This document shows, piece after piece, positions 34,611 to 48,093 of a DNA stretch of 64,000 nucleotides. Location: positions 307,016-371,015 of the forward strand of contig NZ_JHVH01000002.1 of assembly GCF_000620045.1 (NCBI RefSeq), written 5' to 3'. A program made the translations under genes and the position numbers. The notes beneath the pieces were generated by a model. That model saw only the letters and a list, made by a program, of their open reading frames with translations. It made no database searches and had not been told where the DNA came from. The DNA comes from Halomonas halodenitrificans DSM 735 (GTDB taxonomy: Bacteria > Pseudomonadota > Gammaproteobacteria > Pseudomonadales > Halomonadaceae). Numbering within the stretch: position 1 is the first letter of the stretch; every line of letters begins with the position of its first letter.

Positions 34611-35636
34611 TCAGGGTGAATCGAGGGGCATGGCGGCCAGGCGCCGGGTGACGTCGAGCATGCGATTGGCGAAGCCCCACTCGTTGTCGAACCAGCACAG
34701 CAGCTTGATCAGGCGGCCGCCGGCCACCCGAGTCTGGGTGGCATCCACGATACCGGAGCGTGGGTCGTGGTTGAAGTCGACCGAGGCCATGGGTTCCTCG
34801 GTGTAGCCCAGCAGGCCGGCCAGGCGTCCGCGACTGGCCTCGGCGAGCAGGGCGTTGACCTCGCTGGCGCTGGTGTCCTGGCGCACCGTGATGGCCAGGT
34901 CCATGGCCGAGACGTTGATCGTCGGCACCCGCACGTGCAGGCACTCGAAGCGGTCGGCCAGGTGCGGCATCAGGCGGTTGATGCCGCGGGCCAGGCCGGT
35001 GTCCACCGGCACGATGGAGTGCATCGCCGAGCGGGTCAGGCGCAGGTCGGTCTGGTGGTAGGCGTCGATCACCGGCTGGTCGTTCATCGCCGAGTGGATG
35101 GTGGTGGTGACGCCATGCTCGATGCCGAGTGCCTCGTCGAGCACGGTGAGCACCGGCACCAGGCAGTTGGTGGTGCAGGAGGCGGCCGAGACGATACGCT
35201 GGGTCGGGGCCAGCGCGTGGTCGTTGATGCCGCTGACGATGGTGGCATCGACGTCGGCCTCCGCCGGTTGTGAGAAGAGCAGGCGGTCGGCACCGGCATC
35301 CAGATGGCGCTGGGCGGTGGGGCGGTCCTTGAAGCTGCCGGAACACTCCAGCACCAGGTCGATGCCGAGTTCCCGCCAGGGCAGGCGGCTCGGGTCGGGC
35401 TCGGAAAGCACGCGGATGGCCCGGTCGTCGATCATCAGCTGGTCGCCATTCACCTCGACCCGGGCCGGAAAACCACCATGGGTCGTGTCATAGCGAGTCA
35501 GGTAAGCGATGGTGTCGAGGCCCGACAGCTCGTTGATGGCCACCACCTCGAGCCGGGGCTCGGCGCGCTCGACGAGGGCGCGCAGCACGCACTGGCCGAT
35601 GCGACCGTAACCGTTGATGGCGATGCGATAGGCCAT
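34611..35636 (-). CDS. epd: Erythrose-4-phosphate dehydrogenase (GapA family)
   Basis: This 341-residue GAPDH-fold enzyme has the NAD loop [15 protein letters not shown], the active-site Cys in SAASCTTNC, and C-terminal [48 protein letters not shown] and [14 protein letters not shown] are the forms seen in Epd rather than GapA. Together with its position ahead of pgk and fba, as in E. coli, this supports 4-phosphoerythronate formation for vitamin B6 synthesis. A true GAPDH role is not excluded. Confidence 0.88.
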   Translation of the reverse strand: MAYRIAINGYGRIGQCVLRALVERAEPRLEVVAINELSGLDTIAYLTRYDTTHGGFPARVEVNGDQLMIDDRAIRVLSEPDPSRLPWRELGIDLVLECSGSFKDRPTAQRHLDAGADRLLFSQPAEADVDATIVSGINDHALAPTQRIVSAASCTTNCLVPVLTVLDEALGIEHGVTTTIHSAMNDQPVIDAYHQTDLRLTRSAMHSIVPVDTGLARGINRLMPHLADRFECLHVRVPTINVSAMDLAITVRQDTSASEVNALLAEASRGRLAGLLGYTEEPMASVDFNHDPRSGIVDATQTRVAGGRLIKLLCWFDNEWGFANRMLDVTRRLAAMPLDSP

Positions 35637-35688
35637 GGCGTCCAGCGTCTCTCCTGCAGGTGGTAAAGACCACCGAGTCTAGCGTATT

Positions 35689-36405
35689 TCAGCCGATGAG
35701 TCCCGGCAGGTGCCAGGCCAGCGGCAGCAGCAGGGCGGTGAGAATGCCGGTGAGACTCATGCCCAACGAGGCGAAGGCGCCGGCGGTCGGGCCGATCTCG
35801 AAGGCACGCACCGTGCCCAGGGCATGGCCGTTGATGCCCAGCGCCAGGCCGATTAGCCGTTCATCATGGATATCGAGCCAGCGTGCCATGAGGCTCACGC
35901 AGCCGATCGCCGCCACGCCGGTGACCAGCAGGCCTCCCATCAGCAGGGCCACGGAACCGCCGAGGCGTTCGGTGATGCCGATGGCAATGGGGGCGGTGAC
36001 CGACTTGGGCGCCAGCGAGGCGAGGGTCTCTGGCGAAGCGCCCAGCAGCCAGGCGATGCCAACGGCGTAGAGGGCGGCCATGCCGGCGGTGATGGGTAAA
36101 CAGACCAGCAGCGGGCGCCATAGCTCGCGAATGTGGCTCATCTGCTGATGGAGCGGAAGGCCCAGGGCCACCGTGGCCGGGCCGAGCAGCAGCATCAGCC
36201 AGCCGGCTCCCGAGCGGTAGTCGGCGAAGTCGATGCCGAGCAGCCACAGTGTCGCGGCCAGCAGCAGGGCGGCCACGAGGAGGGGAGGGCACCAGGCGGG
36301 GGCATGAATGGCGCGAAACAGCCGGTCGCCGGCGAAGTAGGCGGCGAGGGTGAGGGCCACGGCGGCGAGGGGGGTGGCCATCAGCTGCTCGATCATCTCA
36401 CTCAT
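35689..36405 (-). CDS. lrgB: LrgB/CidB family membrane protein
   Basis: This membrane protein of 238 residues with about six or seven spans shows LAPKSVTAPIAIGITERLGG and GINGHALGTVRAFEIGPTAGAF, then SLGMSLTGILTALLLPL, which are LrgB hallmarks. With LrgA it forms a murein-hydrolase-export/holin-antiholin-like pair, in other bacteria linked to pyruvate or glycolate transport. Its ATG overlaps the end of lrgA by 8 bases. It lies between tkt and epd and may be co-transcribed with epd-pgk-fba (52 bases apart). Confidence 0.9.
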   Translation of the reverse strand: MSEMIEQLMATPLAAVALTLAAYFAGDRLFRAIHAPAWCPPLLVAALLLAATLWLLGIDFADYRSGAGWLMLLLGPATVALGLPLHQQMSHIRELWRPLLVCLPITAGMAALYAVGIAWLLGASPETLASLAPKSVTAPIAIGITERLGGSVALLMGGLLVTGVAAIGCVSLMARWLDIHDERLIGLALGINGHALGTVRAFEIGPTAGAFASLGMSLTGILTALLLPLAWHLPGLIG

Positions 36406-36772
36406 GGCCGATACCCCGGGCATTCGTGTCGTGGCCGCCCACCAGGCGACGCATCAGCCAGAGAGTGGTAAAGACGCTGAGCAGCGTGCCCAAGAGCAGG
36501 GCGACGAGGATGGCGGTGAGCTGGCCGGCAAGCTCGTCGAGAATAAAGAAGATGCCGACTACGCCGGGCATTATCAACAGCCCCAGCATGGCGATCAGCG
36601 GCCGGGCCGAGGCGGCGATATCGTCGAAGCCGCCACCGTGGAGGACGAGCCAGGCGGTAAGCAGCAGCATGCCGATCACGCCGGCAGAAACCGGCAACCC
36701 GGTCAGGGTGACCAGGACCTCACCGGCCAGCAGAAAACCGATCAACCAGAGAAAGCCACGCAGTGCCGACAT
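36398..36772 (-). CDS. lrgA: LrgA/CidA family membrane protein
   Basis: This 124-residue protein with four membrane segments includes FLLAGEVLVTLTGLPVSAGV, IGMLLLTAWLVL, and the PLIAMLGLLIMPGVVGIFF segment that identifies LrgA/CidA. It is the small partner of LrgB. It starts the lrgAB pair and follows tkt, from which a strong terminator separates it. Confidence 0.9.
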   Translation of the reverse strand: MSALRGFLWLIGFLLAGEVLVTLTGLPVSAGVIGMLLLTAWLVLHGGGFDDIAASARPLIAMLGLLIMPGVVGIFFILDELAGQLTAILVALLLGTLLSVFTTLWLMRRLVGGHDTNARGIGHE

Positions 36773-36808
36773 ATCGTTCCTTTTTCGAGAAGGGGCAAGA
36801 ATAACGTC

Positions 36809-36842
36809 AAAGGGGGGCGCGACCGTGGTCGCGCCCCCCTTT
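36809..36842 (-). terminator. Terminator after tkt
   Basis: A perfect 15-bp stem (36809-36823 with 36828-36842) with a four-base loop lies 39 bases past the tkt stop. The stem ends in AAA/TTT, so the U-tract is partly inside it. Confidence 0.85.
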
Positions 36843-36880
36843 ACACTACACCGTTCGCCGAACGGTGGTCGTTCGGGGCC

Positions 36881-38884
36881 TCAGCCCTCGAGCAGCTCGC
36901 TGGCCTGCTTGACCAGGTTCTCCACGGTGAAGCCGAAATGCTTGAACAGATCGCCCGCCGGGGCGGATTCGCCGAAGCTGCGCATGCCGACCACCCGGCC
37001 CTCGAGACCCACATACTTGTACCAGAAGTCGGTGTGGCCTGCCTCGATGGCGAGGCGCCGGGTCACGGCCCTGGGCAGCACGCTTTCGCGGTATTCGGCT
37101 TCCTGGTCGTCGAAGTGGTCGGTAGACGGCATGGAGACCACGCGAACGCCATGGCCGGCCTTCTCCAGCTCGGCAGCGGCCTCCATGGCCAGGCCGACCT
37201 CGGAACCGGTGGCGATCAGGATCAGGTCGGGCGTGCTCGCCTCGCCCTGGCTCTCCTTCAGCACATAGCCACCGCGCTGGATGTCGGCCAGCTGCTGCTT
37301 GGAGCGCGACTGGTGGGGGAGACCCTGACGCGAGAACACCAGCGCCGAGGGGCCGGAGTTGCGCTTGAGCGCGGCGCTCCAGGCGGCGGCCGTCTCGGTG
37401 GTATCGCAGGGACGCCAGGTGGCCAGGTTGGGGGTGGTGCGCAGGTTGGTGAGCTGCTCCACCGGCTGGTGGGTGGGGCCATCCTCGCCCAGGCCGATGG
37501 AGTCATGGGTGAAGACATAGATGGCGCGCTTGCCCATCAGGGCCGCCATGCGCACGGCGTTGCGCATGTATTCCATGAAGATCAGGAAGGTGGCGCCGTA
37601 GGGGATAAAGCCGCCGTGCAGGACGATACCGTTCATGATGGCGCCCATGCCGAATTCGCGCACCCCGTAGTGGAGGTAGTTGCCGTCCGGCGTCTGCGGG
37701 GTGATCGCCTTCGCTCCTTCCCAGAGGGTCAGGTTGGAGGGTGCCAGGTCGGCGCTGCCGCCGAGGAGCTCGGGCAGTTGCGGGCCCAGCTCGTTGAGGC
37801 AGTTCAGCGAGGCCTTGCGCGAGGCGATGGACTCACCCTGCTCCTGGGCGCGCTGCACCATGGCCTCGCTGGTCAGCTCGGTAGGCAGCTTGCACGCCAT
37901 GCGGCGTGAAAATTCGCGGGCCAGTTCCGGATGGGCCTCGGCGTAGCGCTCGAAGCGGGCCTGCCACTTGTCGTACCGGGTCTGGCCGGCCTCGTTGGCA
38001 TCCCAGCCGCGATAAATGTCTTCGGGCACGTGGAAGGGAGCGTGGGGCCAGCCGAGCTCCTGGCGGGCGGCGGCGACTTCGTCCGCACCCAGGGGGGCGC
38101 CATGGGTCGCGGCGGTACCCTGCTTGTCGGGGGCGCCGAAGCCGATGATGGTCTTGCAGATGATCAGGCTGGGCTTGTCATCCTGGCTGCGCGCCATCTC
38201 GATGGCCGCCTGAATCTCCTCGGGCTTGTGGCCGTCGACGTTGGGCACCACGTGCCAGCCGTAGGCCTCGAAGCGCTTGGCGGTGTCCTCGGTAAACCAG
38301 GTCTCGACCTCGCCGTCGATGGAGATGCCGTTGTCGTCGTAGAAGGCGATCAGCTTGCCGAGCCGCTGGGTGCCGGCCAGGGAGGAGACCTCGTGGGAGA
38401 CGCCCTCCATTAGACAGCCGTCGCCGACGAAGGCATAGGTGTAATGGTCGACGATGTCGTGACCGGGGCGGTTGAACTGGGCCGCCAGGGTCTTCTCGGC
38501 CAGGGCCATGCCCACGGCGTTGGCCAGGCCCTGACCCAGCGGGCCCGTGGTGGTCTCGACGCCCGGCGCATAGCCGTACTCGGGGTGGCCGGCGGTCTTG
38601 GCGTGGAGCTGACGGAAGTTCTGCAGCTCCTCGAGGCCGAGCTCGTAGCCGGTGAGGTGGAGCAGGGAGTAAAGCAGCATGGAGCCGTGACCGTTGGAGA
38701 GCACGAAGCGGTCGCGGTCGGGCCATGTCGGGTCGGCCGGGTTGTGCCTGAGGTAGTCGTTCCACAGTACCTCGGCGATGTCGGCCATGCCCATGGGGGC
38801 GCCGGGGTGACCGGAGTTGGCCTTCTGTACGGCATCCATGGAGAGGGCGCGAATGGCGTTGGCCAGTTCGAAACGTGACGGCAT
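36881..38884 (-). CDS. tkt: Transketolase
   Basis: This 667-residue ThDP enzyme moves two-carbon units in the pentose phosphate pathway. It shows [35 protein letters not shown], the ThDP motif [13 protein letters not shown] ending in FYDDN, and [18 protein letters not shown]. The ATG at 38884 has AGGAG seven bases upstream; the longer frame upstream is not transketolase-like. It is transcribed away from metK. The lrgAB and epd-pgk-fba genes follow on the same strand. Confidence 0.97.
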   Translation of the reverse strand: MPSRFELANAIRALSMDAVQKANSGHPGAPMGMADIAEVLWNDYLRHNPADPTWPDRDRFVLSNGHGSMLLYSLLHLTGYELGLEELQNFRQLHAKTAGHPEYGYAPGVETTTGPLGQGLANAVGMALAEKTLAAQFNRPGHDIVDHYTYAFVGDGCLMEGVSHEVSSLAGTQRLGKLIAFYDDNGISIDGEVETWFTEDTAKRFEAYGWHVVPNVDGHKPEEIQAAIEMARSQDDKPSLIICKTIIGFGAPDKQGTAATHGAPLGADEVAAARQELGWPHAPFHVPEDIYRGWDANEAGQTRYDKWQARFERYAEAHPELAREFSRRMACKLPTELTSEAMVQRAQEQGESIASRKASLNCLNELGPQLPELLGGSADLAPSNLTLWEGAKAITPQTPDGNYLHYGVREFGMGAIMNGIVLHGGFIPYGATFLIFMEYMRNAVRMAALMGKRAIYVFTHDSIGLGEDGPTHQPVEQLTNLRTTPNLATWRPCDTTETAAAWSAALKRNSGPSALVFSRQGLPHQSRSKQQLADIQRGGYVLKESQGEASTPDLILIATGSEVGLAMEAAAELEKAGHGVRVVSMPSTDHFDDQEAEYRESVLPRAVTRRLAIEAGHTDFWYKYVGLEGRVVGMRSFGESAPAGDLFKHFGFTVENLVKQASELLEG

Positions 38885-39109
38885 GGGGGAGCTCCTCGCC
38901 TGCGACCCACGCCGTGGGGTGGCGGGGACGGGCTGTCTGGGTCGGACACCGCACAGGGATGCGCGGCGCGGTCGAAGTCGGTGGCGTATTGTCGCCGACT
39001 TGACGGCGTGCTTCAAATCGTGGATGCCTCGTCACCCGCCAGCGTGTAGACTCTTGCCCCGAATATGCGGCCCGTCGCGGCCCGTTGTGATTTCACGGTC
39101 GAGGACGCC

Positions 39110-40330
<1,221 letters not shown>

Positions 40331-40347
40331 CCTCCAGGCAGGGATGA

Positions 40348-42165
<1,818 letters not shown>

Positions 42166-42231
42166 TTGTCGATAGCCGGGATCCCTGCCTATAGTGAAGG
42201 TCACGCTTTCAGGACGTGACGAGGTGTGCCC

Positions 42232-43641
42232 ATGAACCAGCCCGCCGTGACCACGCCCGCCCAGCAGGACTTCAGGGTCGCCGACCTCGCCCTGGCCGAC
42301 TGGGGGCGTCGCGAGATACGCATCGCCGAGACCGAGATGCCGGCGCTGATGACGATTCGTGAGCAGTACCGCGACGCCCGGCCCCTGGCCGGGGCGCGCA
42401 TCGCCGGCTGCATTCACATGACCATCCAGACGGCAGTGCTGATCGAAACCCTGATCGACCTCGGGGCCAGCGTGCGCTGGTCTTCCTGCAACATCTTCTC
42501 CACCCAGGACCACGCCGCGGCGGCCATCGCCGCCGCCGGCATTCCGGTATTCGCCTGGAAGGGCGAGACCGAGGAGGAATTCTGGTGGTGCATCGAGCAG
42601 ACGGTCACAGGCCCCGACGGCTGGGCCCCGAACCTGGTGCTCGACGACGGCGGCGACCTGACCCTGCTGCTGCACGAGAAGCGTCCGGCGCTTCTGGACG
42701 CCATCCACGGCATCAGCGAGGAAACCACCACGGGCGTGCACCGGCTTCAGGAGATGTTGCGTGATGCCACCCTGGGGGTGCCGGCCATCAACGTCAACGA
42801 CGCGGTGACCAAGTCGAAGAACGACAACAAGTATGGCTGTCGCCACTCGCTCAGCGATGCCATCAAACGTGCCACCGACCATCTGCTGGCCGGCAAGCAG
42901 GCGTTGGTGGTGGGCTACGGCGATGTCGGCAAGGGCTCGGCGGCATCGCTGCGTCAGGAGGGTATGATCGTCAAGATCGCGGAGATCGACCCGCTGTGCG
43001 CGATGCAGGCCTGCATGGACGGCTTCGAGGTGGTCTCTCCCTACGCCGGCGGGGTCAACCGCGGCATGGAGAGCATCGATGGCGAGCTGCTGGGCCGGGT
43101 CGACCTGGTGGTGACCTGCACCGGCAATATCGCCGCCTGCGATGCCGCCATGCTGCAGGCCCTCAAGCCCGGCGCGGTGGTATGCAATATCGGCCACTTC
43201 GACAGCGAGATCGATACCGGTTACATGCGTCGCCACTGGCACTGGGAGGAGGTGAAGCCCCAGGTGCACAAGGTCTATCGTGACAGCAAGCCCGGTGAAT
43301 TCGACCCCGCCAGCCGCGATTATCTGATCCTGCTCTCCGAGGGGCGCCTGGTGAACCTGGGCAACGCCACCGGCCACCCCTCCCGGGTGATGGATGGCTC
43401 CTTCGCCAACCAGGTGCTGGCCCAGATGCATCTCTATCGGGGGCGCTTCGCCGAGCTGCCCGAGGCCGAGCGGGCCGCGGCGCTGACGGTGAGCGTGCTG
43501 CCCCGCCACCTCGACGAGGAGGTGGCGCGCTATATGGTGGAGGGCTTCGGCGGGGTGGTCACCCGCATGACCGAGGCCCAGGTCGAGTACACCGGCCTGC
43601 CGGCGGATGGGCCCTACAAGCCCGACGACTATCGTTATTAA
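42232..43641 (+). CDS. ahcY: S-adenosylhomocysteine hydrolase
   Basis: This 469-residue NAD enzyme splits S-adenosylhomocysteine into homocysteine and adenosine. It shows [30 protein letters not shown], the segment [14 protein letters not shown], the NAD loop [16 protein letters not shown] and the C-terminal KPDDYRY. I use the ATG at 42232 because GAGG lies seven bases upstream; a GTG two codons earlier is less likely. It is 66 bases after ligB, a gap too short for an SAH riboswitch of known type. Confidence 0.98.
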   Translation: MNQPAVTTPAQQDFRVADLALADWGRREIRIAETEMPALMTIREQYRDARPLAGARIAGCIHMTIQTAVLIETLIDLGASVRWSSCNIFSTQDHAAAAIAAAGIPVFAWKGETEEEFWWCIEQTVTGPDGWAPNLVLDDGGDLTLLLHEKRPALLDAIHGISEETTTGVHRLQEMLRDATLGVPAINVNDAVTKSKNDNKYGCRHSLSDAIKRATDHLLAGKQALVVGYGDVGKGSAASLRQEGMIVKIAEIDPLCAMQACMDGFEVVSPYAGGVNRGMESIDGELLGRVDLVVTCTGNIAACDAAMLQALKPGAVVCNIGHFDSEIDTGYMRRHWHWEEVKPQVHKVYRDSKPGEFDPASRDYLILLSEGRLVNLGNATGHPSRVMDGSFANQVLAQMHLYRGRFAELPEAERAAALTVSVLPRHLDEEVARYMVEGFGGVVTRMTEAQVEYTGLPADGPYKPDDYRY

Positions 43642-43672
43642 ATCGGCCCGCGTTATTGAGCCGGCCCGGTGC

Positions 43673-44608
43673 CTAGCCGGCCACCAGCGGTAGCGTCAGC
43701 GCCAGGTAGAGGGGTATCAGCAGCGGGGCGGCCAGGGTGGTGACCAGCACCGCCTGGGCGCCCTTGGCCGGGGCGATGCCCAGCTCCATGGCCACTACCA
43801 CGACATTGGCGGCCATGGGCACGATGCCCAGCAAGAGGATGGCCATGGCCAGCTCGCGTGAGAGCGGGGCGATGGCCTGCAGCATGAGCACGGCGCCCAG
43901 CGCCAAGAGCGGCCAGAGAACGCAGCGTATCGCCACGCAGGCGCCGATAAAGCGGCCGTCCACCTCGCGGAGGCTGACTCGCCCCAATGTCATGCCGATG
44001 ATCATCATGCCCAGCAGGGTGTAGGTGGCCGGGAACACGGCCAGTCCCTCCATGATGGCCACCGGTAGCGTCAGGCCCATGCCGCTGACCACCAGCGCCG
44101 CCAGGAAGGCATAGACCAGCGGCAGTCGCACGATCTTCGTCAGACTCTCGGCCACCGAGAACTGCCCCCGGGCGCTGAGGTAGAAGCCCACCGTGAATTC
44201 ATAGAGGGTGATGCCCAGCACGCAGAACAGGTAGAGAGTCACGCCCTCCGGTGGCAGTAATACCAGCGCCACCGGCAGGCCGAAATAGCCGGTATTGCCG
44301 GTGCCGGCCGAGAAGGCCAGCAGGGCGCTCTCCTGGGGCGCAAAGCCGTGCCGGGTCAGGCGGTGCACCAGCAGGGCGAGCAGGCTGGCGGCGACGAAGG
44401 CGGCCAGGGTCAGCAGCAGATAACCGGGAGTGGGGCCGCCCTGTATCAGTCCACGGAAGAAGGTCAGCGGCGCCACCAGGTAGATAAGCAGGGTGGCGAT
44501 GGGACGCGGGTCCACCGCCAGGCGGCGTGCGGCCAACCAGCCCAGGGCGACATAGCTCAGGAGTGTCCACAGCGGGCCCATCAGGGCGCCGGGGTCGATG
44601 GCGTGCAT
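43673..44608 (-). CDS. AEC (auxin efflux carrier) family permease
   Basis: This 311-residue protein has about ten membrane spans. It shows SAGTGNTGYFGLPVAL in the middle and NVVVVAMELGIAPAKGAQ near the C terminus, both AEC/BART superfamily features with broken helices. Characterised relatives export or import malate, malonate or amino acids. It is encoded between ahcY and metF on the opposite strand, divergent from metF, so a link to methionine metabolism is possible but unproven. Confidence 0.85.
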   Translation of the reverse strand: MHAIDPGALMGPLWTLLSYVALGWLAARRLAVDPRPIATLLIYLVAPLTFFRGLIQGGPTPGYLLLTLAAFVAASLLALLVHRLTRHGFAPQESALLAFSAGTGNTGYFGLPVALVLLPPEGVTLYLFCVLGITLYEFTVGFYLSARGQFSVAESLTKIVRLPLVYAFLAALVVSGMGLTLPVAIMEGLAVFPATYTLLGMMIIGMTLGRVSLREVDGRFIGACVAIRCVLWPLLALGAVLMLQAIAPLSRELAMAILLLGIVPMAANVVVVAMELGIAPAKGAQAVLVTTLAAPLLIPLYLALTLPLVAG

Positions 44609-44770
44609 GAAGTGTCCCTGTTTCGAGGTCTCGGGGCTTGCGGTGCCCGTGGTGGTGTCGGTACGCCAACGTGAATGAAATCGATATCGCGGCGCGGATC
44701 TTTCATTGGTTAAGAGGCCAGTGGCTCGTCACAATGGCATCATTATGCAGACGTTTCATGAGGATACCCA

Positions 44771-45613
44771 ATGAGCACGCAGCAACACCCGCTGGGCATC
44801 AGCTTCGAATTCTTCCCGCCGAATACCGAAGCCGGTCGTGAGAAGCTGATCGGGGTGCGCGACGCTCTGGCAGAGCGTGGGCCACGCTTCTTCTCGGTGA
44901 CCTACGGTGCCGGGGGCTCCACCCAGGACCGAACCCTCAATACCGTGCGCCAGGTGCGTGGGGCGGGCATCACCACCGCGCCACATCTCTCCTGTATCGG
45001 CAGCGAGAAGGGGCAACTGCGCGACTTGCTGGCCCGCTATCGTGAAGAAGGCATCGAGAGTCTGGTGGCGCTGCGCGGCGACCTTCCGTCGGGCATGGGT
45101 AGTATCGGTGAGTTCCGCTATGCCAACGAGCTCGTGACCTTTATTCGCGAGGAAACCGGTGATGACTTCGAGATCGCCGTGGCCGCCTATCCCGAGTCGC
45201 ATCCCCAGGCGCCCAGCCTGGAACGTGACGTCGAGAACTTCGCTCGCAAGATGAAGGCCGGCGCCAACCTCGCCGTGACCCAGTACTTCTTCAATGCCGA
45301 TGCCTACTTCCATTTCGTGGAGCGAGCCAGGGCGCTGGGCGTCGAGGCGCCCATCGTGCCGGGCATCATGCCGATCACCAACTACGCCAAGCTGGCTCGG
45401 TTTTCCGATGCCTGTGGCGCCGAGATTCCACGCTGGATTCGCAAGCAGCTGGAGGCCTACGGCGATGACAGCGAGTCCATCGCGGCCTTCGGTGAAGAGG
45501 TCATCTCGCGGCTGTGCCAGCGTCTGCTGGATGGCGGCGCTCCCGGCCTGCATTTCTATACGCTCAATCAGGCCAAGCCGAGCCTCAAGGTGCTCGACAA
45601 CATCTCCGCCTGA
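44771..45613 (+). CDS. metF: Methylenetetrahydrofolate reductase
   Basis: This 280-residue flavoenzyme makes 5-methyl-THF for methionine synthesis. It begins with GISFEFFPPNTEAG, then FFSVTYGAGGSTQDRT, LVALRGDLP, AYPESHPQA and KAGANLAVTQYFFN, with GIMPITNY. Length matches bacterial MetF. It completes, with metK and ahcY, a set for the activated methyl cycle. Confidence 0.97.
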   Translation: MSTQQHPLGISFEFFPPNTEAGREKLIGVRDALAERGPRFFSVTYGAGGSTQDRTLNTVRQVRGAGITTAPHLSCIGSEKGQLRDLLARYREEGIESLVALRGDLPSGMGSIGEFRYANELVTFIREETGDDFEIAVAAYPESHPQAPSLERDVENFARKMKAGANLAVTQYFFNADAYFHFVERARALGVEAPIVPGIMPITNYAKLARFSDACGAEIPRWIRKQLEAYGDDSESIAAFGEEVISRLCQRLLDGGAPGLHFYTLNQAKPSLKVLDNISA

Positions 45614-45729
45614 GTGGCGCCGGGGGAGTCTCGGGTCGGGTAAGCGAACCCGAACATGCCCCCGATGCGTACCGCCGGATGTGTCTTTGCCTTGTTCGGC
45701 CTGGGGCCTGTCCTGGATTCCCGGCCATA

Positions 45730-45768
45730 CAACGACACGGCCCCGCAATTGGCGGGGCCGTGTCGTTG
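45730..45768. terminator. Bidirectional terminator between metF and the TRAP gene
   Basis: A perfect 17-bp stem (45730-45746 with 45752-45768) closes a five-base loop between two converging genes. The stem is strong; no long U-run is present on either strand. Confidence 0.85.
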
Positions 45769-45815
45769 GCTATCGTGTCGAGCGAGGAGCCCGCCTGTCT
45801 GGCGGGACCGGCCAT

Positions 45816-48005
45816 TCAGGTGGTGGCCGTTGAACCGCCGCCGCCCTTGCCGTGCAGCTTGCGCTGCATCAGGACCATGCCGATACCGACCGCCAGGCCG
45901 GCAATATCCGTGACGATGCCGCCATAGATCATGAACAGGGCGGCGATCAGCATCACCACGCGCTGCCAGGCCTTCGTCGGGCCGAAGAACCAGGCCTGGA
46001 CCACCGCGGCCAGCAGGATGATGCCGAGGGTGGCGGTGACGCCGACCCGCAGGATCTGGGGCCAGGAGCCTTCCATCAGCATGGCGGGACTGTAGAAGAA
46101 CATGAAGGGCACGATAAAGGCGGCCAGGCCAATCTTGAACGAGGCCACCGAGGTGCCCATGGCGTTGTCGCCGGAGATGCCCGCCGCCGCATAGGAGGCC
46201 AGTGCCACCGGCGGGGTGATCGCCGATACCACCGCGAAGTAGAACACGAAGAAGTGCGCGACCAGCGGTTCGATACCGATGCTGATCAGACCCGGGGCGA
46301 CTACCGAGGCGGCCACCGCATAGGCGGCGGTGGTGGGCATGCCCATGCCGAGCAGTATCGAGATGCACATGGCGAAGAACAGCGCCAGCAGCTGGCTGAC
46401 GCCGGCCAGACCCAGCAGCAACGAGGAGAAGCGTGCGCCGACCCCGGTCAGGGCGATAACCCCGACGATCAGGCCGGCACAGGCGCACACGGCGATGATC
46501 TGGATCGACATGCCGCCGGCCAGCTGCAGCGCCCTGAGAACCGAACGGATGCCCATCCTGTAGGGCGTCAGCCAGCTGACCACGGCGGCCGAGGCGGTGG
46601 CCAGCGTGCCCGCGCGAATCACCGAGTAACCCATGAACAGGGCGACGATCAGGATGATGATCGGCGTGAACAGGTAGACCTGCTTGACCAGGCGGCGGAA
46701 CTGGGGAATCTCCTCCTTGCGCATGCCGCGCATGCCCTTGCGTGCGGCCTCGAAGTCGACCATGCAGTAGATCGACAGGAAGTAGAGGATGGCCGGGATC
46801 ACGGCCGCCACGGCGATCTCGGTGTACGGGATGCCGGTGACCTCGGCCATGATAAAGGCGCCGGCGCCCATGATCGGCGGCATGATCTGTCCGCCGGTCG
46901 AGGCGGCGGCCTCGATGGCGCCGGCGCTGCGTGACGGATAGCCCACCTTCTTCATCAGGGGAATGGTCAGCGAGCCGGTAGAGACCACGTTGCCGGCCGA
47001 GGTGCCGTTGATCATGCCCATCAGCCCCGAGGCGAAGATCGATACCTTGGCCGGGCCGCCACGGGCACGACCGGCGGCGGCGAAGGCGAAGTTGACGAAG
47101 TAGTCTCCGACCTTCGATGCCTGCAGGAAGGCGGCGAAGATGATGAACAGGATGATATAGGTGGAAGAGACCGCGGTGGTCGGTCCGAGGATGCCGGCAT
47201 CGGTGTATACCTGGCTGAAGAAGCGTCCCACGGAGAGTCCCGGGTAGCCAAGGAAGCCCGGTAGATAGGGGCCGACGAACACATAGAGCAAAAAGATCAC
47301 CGAGATGATCACCAACGCCAGGCCGGCCACCCGGCGGGTCAGCTCGAGGATCAGCAGCGAGCCGGCAATGGCGGCATACGAGATTCCCATGGGCGCGAAA
47401 GAGGTGCCGGTGGAGGCGCGCAGCGGGCTGTTGAACATCACCAGCAGATAGCCCGCCACCGCCAGGGAACAGGCCATCAGCACCAGGTCGGCGGGCGAAA
47501 GGGCACCGCGTACCTGGCGATAGGCCCATGACAGCAGGATGCCGGTGGCGGTAGCCAGAATCAGCGGATAGCCGAAGTGCCAGGCCTCGATCTCCGGTGC
47601 GATGCGCAGGGCACCATCATTCATCGCCTGATACATCATGACCACGCGCACCAGGGCATACAGGGCCGGGATCAGCAGGGCATAGCTTAGCCAGCGCATC
47701 CAGCCGGGAGAGCGTTCGCGGCCATGATCGGCGAAGCTAGCACCGGCATACAGGCCGTAGCCGAGTATCAGTGCCCCGGCGATATGCAGGATGCGAAACG
47801 ACCAGGTCTCCAGGGGGTATACGTTCAGCGAGATCAGGTGAAACAGCGAGTAGGCGATGGCCAGTGCGCCGAACAGCAGCCACTGCCAGCCGGTATACAG
47901 GCGTCGGTTGGATTCGACGGCGGCCTCGTCGACGCCTTCGGCATTGACGGTTTCGACGACATCGTCGGGGCCGGTGTCGTCGAGAGATTCGGGATGTCGT
48001 GACAT
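45816..48005 (-). CDS. TRAP transporter fused permease (4TM-12TM), TAXI type
   Basis: This 729-residue protein has an acidic cytoplasmic N terminus (about 35 residues), a small 4-span DctQ-like part, and a large DctM-like part. The latter contains GLMGMINGTSAGNVVSTGSLTIP, GGQIMPPIMGAGAFIMAE and LLGMGMPTTAAYAV, which are the repeated motifs of fused TRAP permeases. It works with the TAXI binding protein encoded just upstream, using a sodium gradient, fitting a halophile. Glutamate or a C4/C5 dicarboxylate are common TAXI ligands. The ATG at 48005 is favoured over a GTG three codons earlier. Confidence 0.93.
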   Translation of the reverse strand: MSRHPESLDDTGPDDVVETVNAEGVDEAAVESNRRLYTGWQWLLFGALAIAYSLFHLISLNVYPLETWSFRILHIAGALILGYGLYAGASFADHGRERSPGWMRWLSYALLIPALYALVRVVMMYQAMNDGALRIAPEIEAWHFGYPLILATATGILLSWAYRQVRGALSPADLVLMACSLAVAGYLLVMFNSPLRASTGTSFAPMGISYAAIAGSLLILELTRRVAGLALVIISVIFLLYVFVGPYLPGFLGYPGLSVGRFFSQVYTDAGILGPTTAVSSTYIILFIIFAAFLQASKVGDYFVNFAFAAAGRARGGPAKVSIFASGLMGMINGTSAGNVVSTGSLTIPLMKKVGYPSRSAGAIEAAASTGGQIMPPIMGAGAFIMAEVTGIPYTEIAVAAVIPAILYFLSIYCMVDFEAARKGMRGMRKEEIPQFRRLVKQVYLFTPIIILIVALFMGYSVIRAGTLATASAAVVSWLTPYRMGIRSVLRALQLAGGMSIQIIAVCACAGLIVGVIALTGVGARFSSLLLGLAGVSQLLALFFAMCISILLGMGMPTTAAYAVAASVVAPGLISIGIEPLVAHFFVFYFAVVSAITPPVALASYAAAGISGDNAMGTSVASFKIGLAAFIVPFMFFYSPAMLMEGSWPQILRVGVTATLGIILLAAVVQAWFFGPTKAWQRVVMLIAALFMIYGGIVTDIAGLAVGIGMVLMQRKLHGKGGGGSTATT

Positions 48006-48093
48006 GTAAAACACCCTTGGGTGTGAAGCGGACGGCAGGCATGCTGCCCCGGATCGCTTGGCGACCCAGGGCGGCGTCAGGGGATAAGCGAGT

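Noticed and set aside
42166..42231. Possible SAH riboswitch before ahcY
   Set aside because: Only 66 bases are available and I cannot fold the known SAH aptamer from them.
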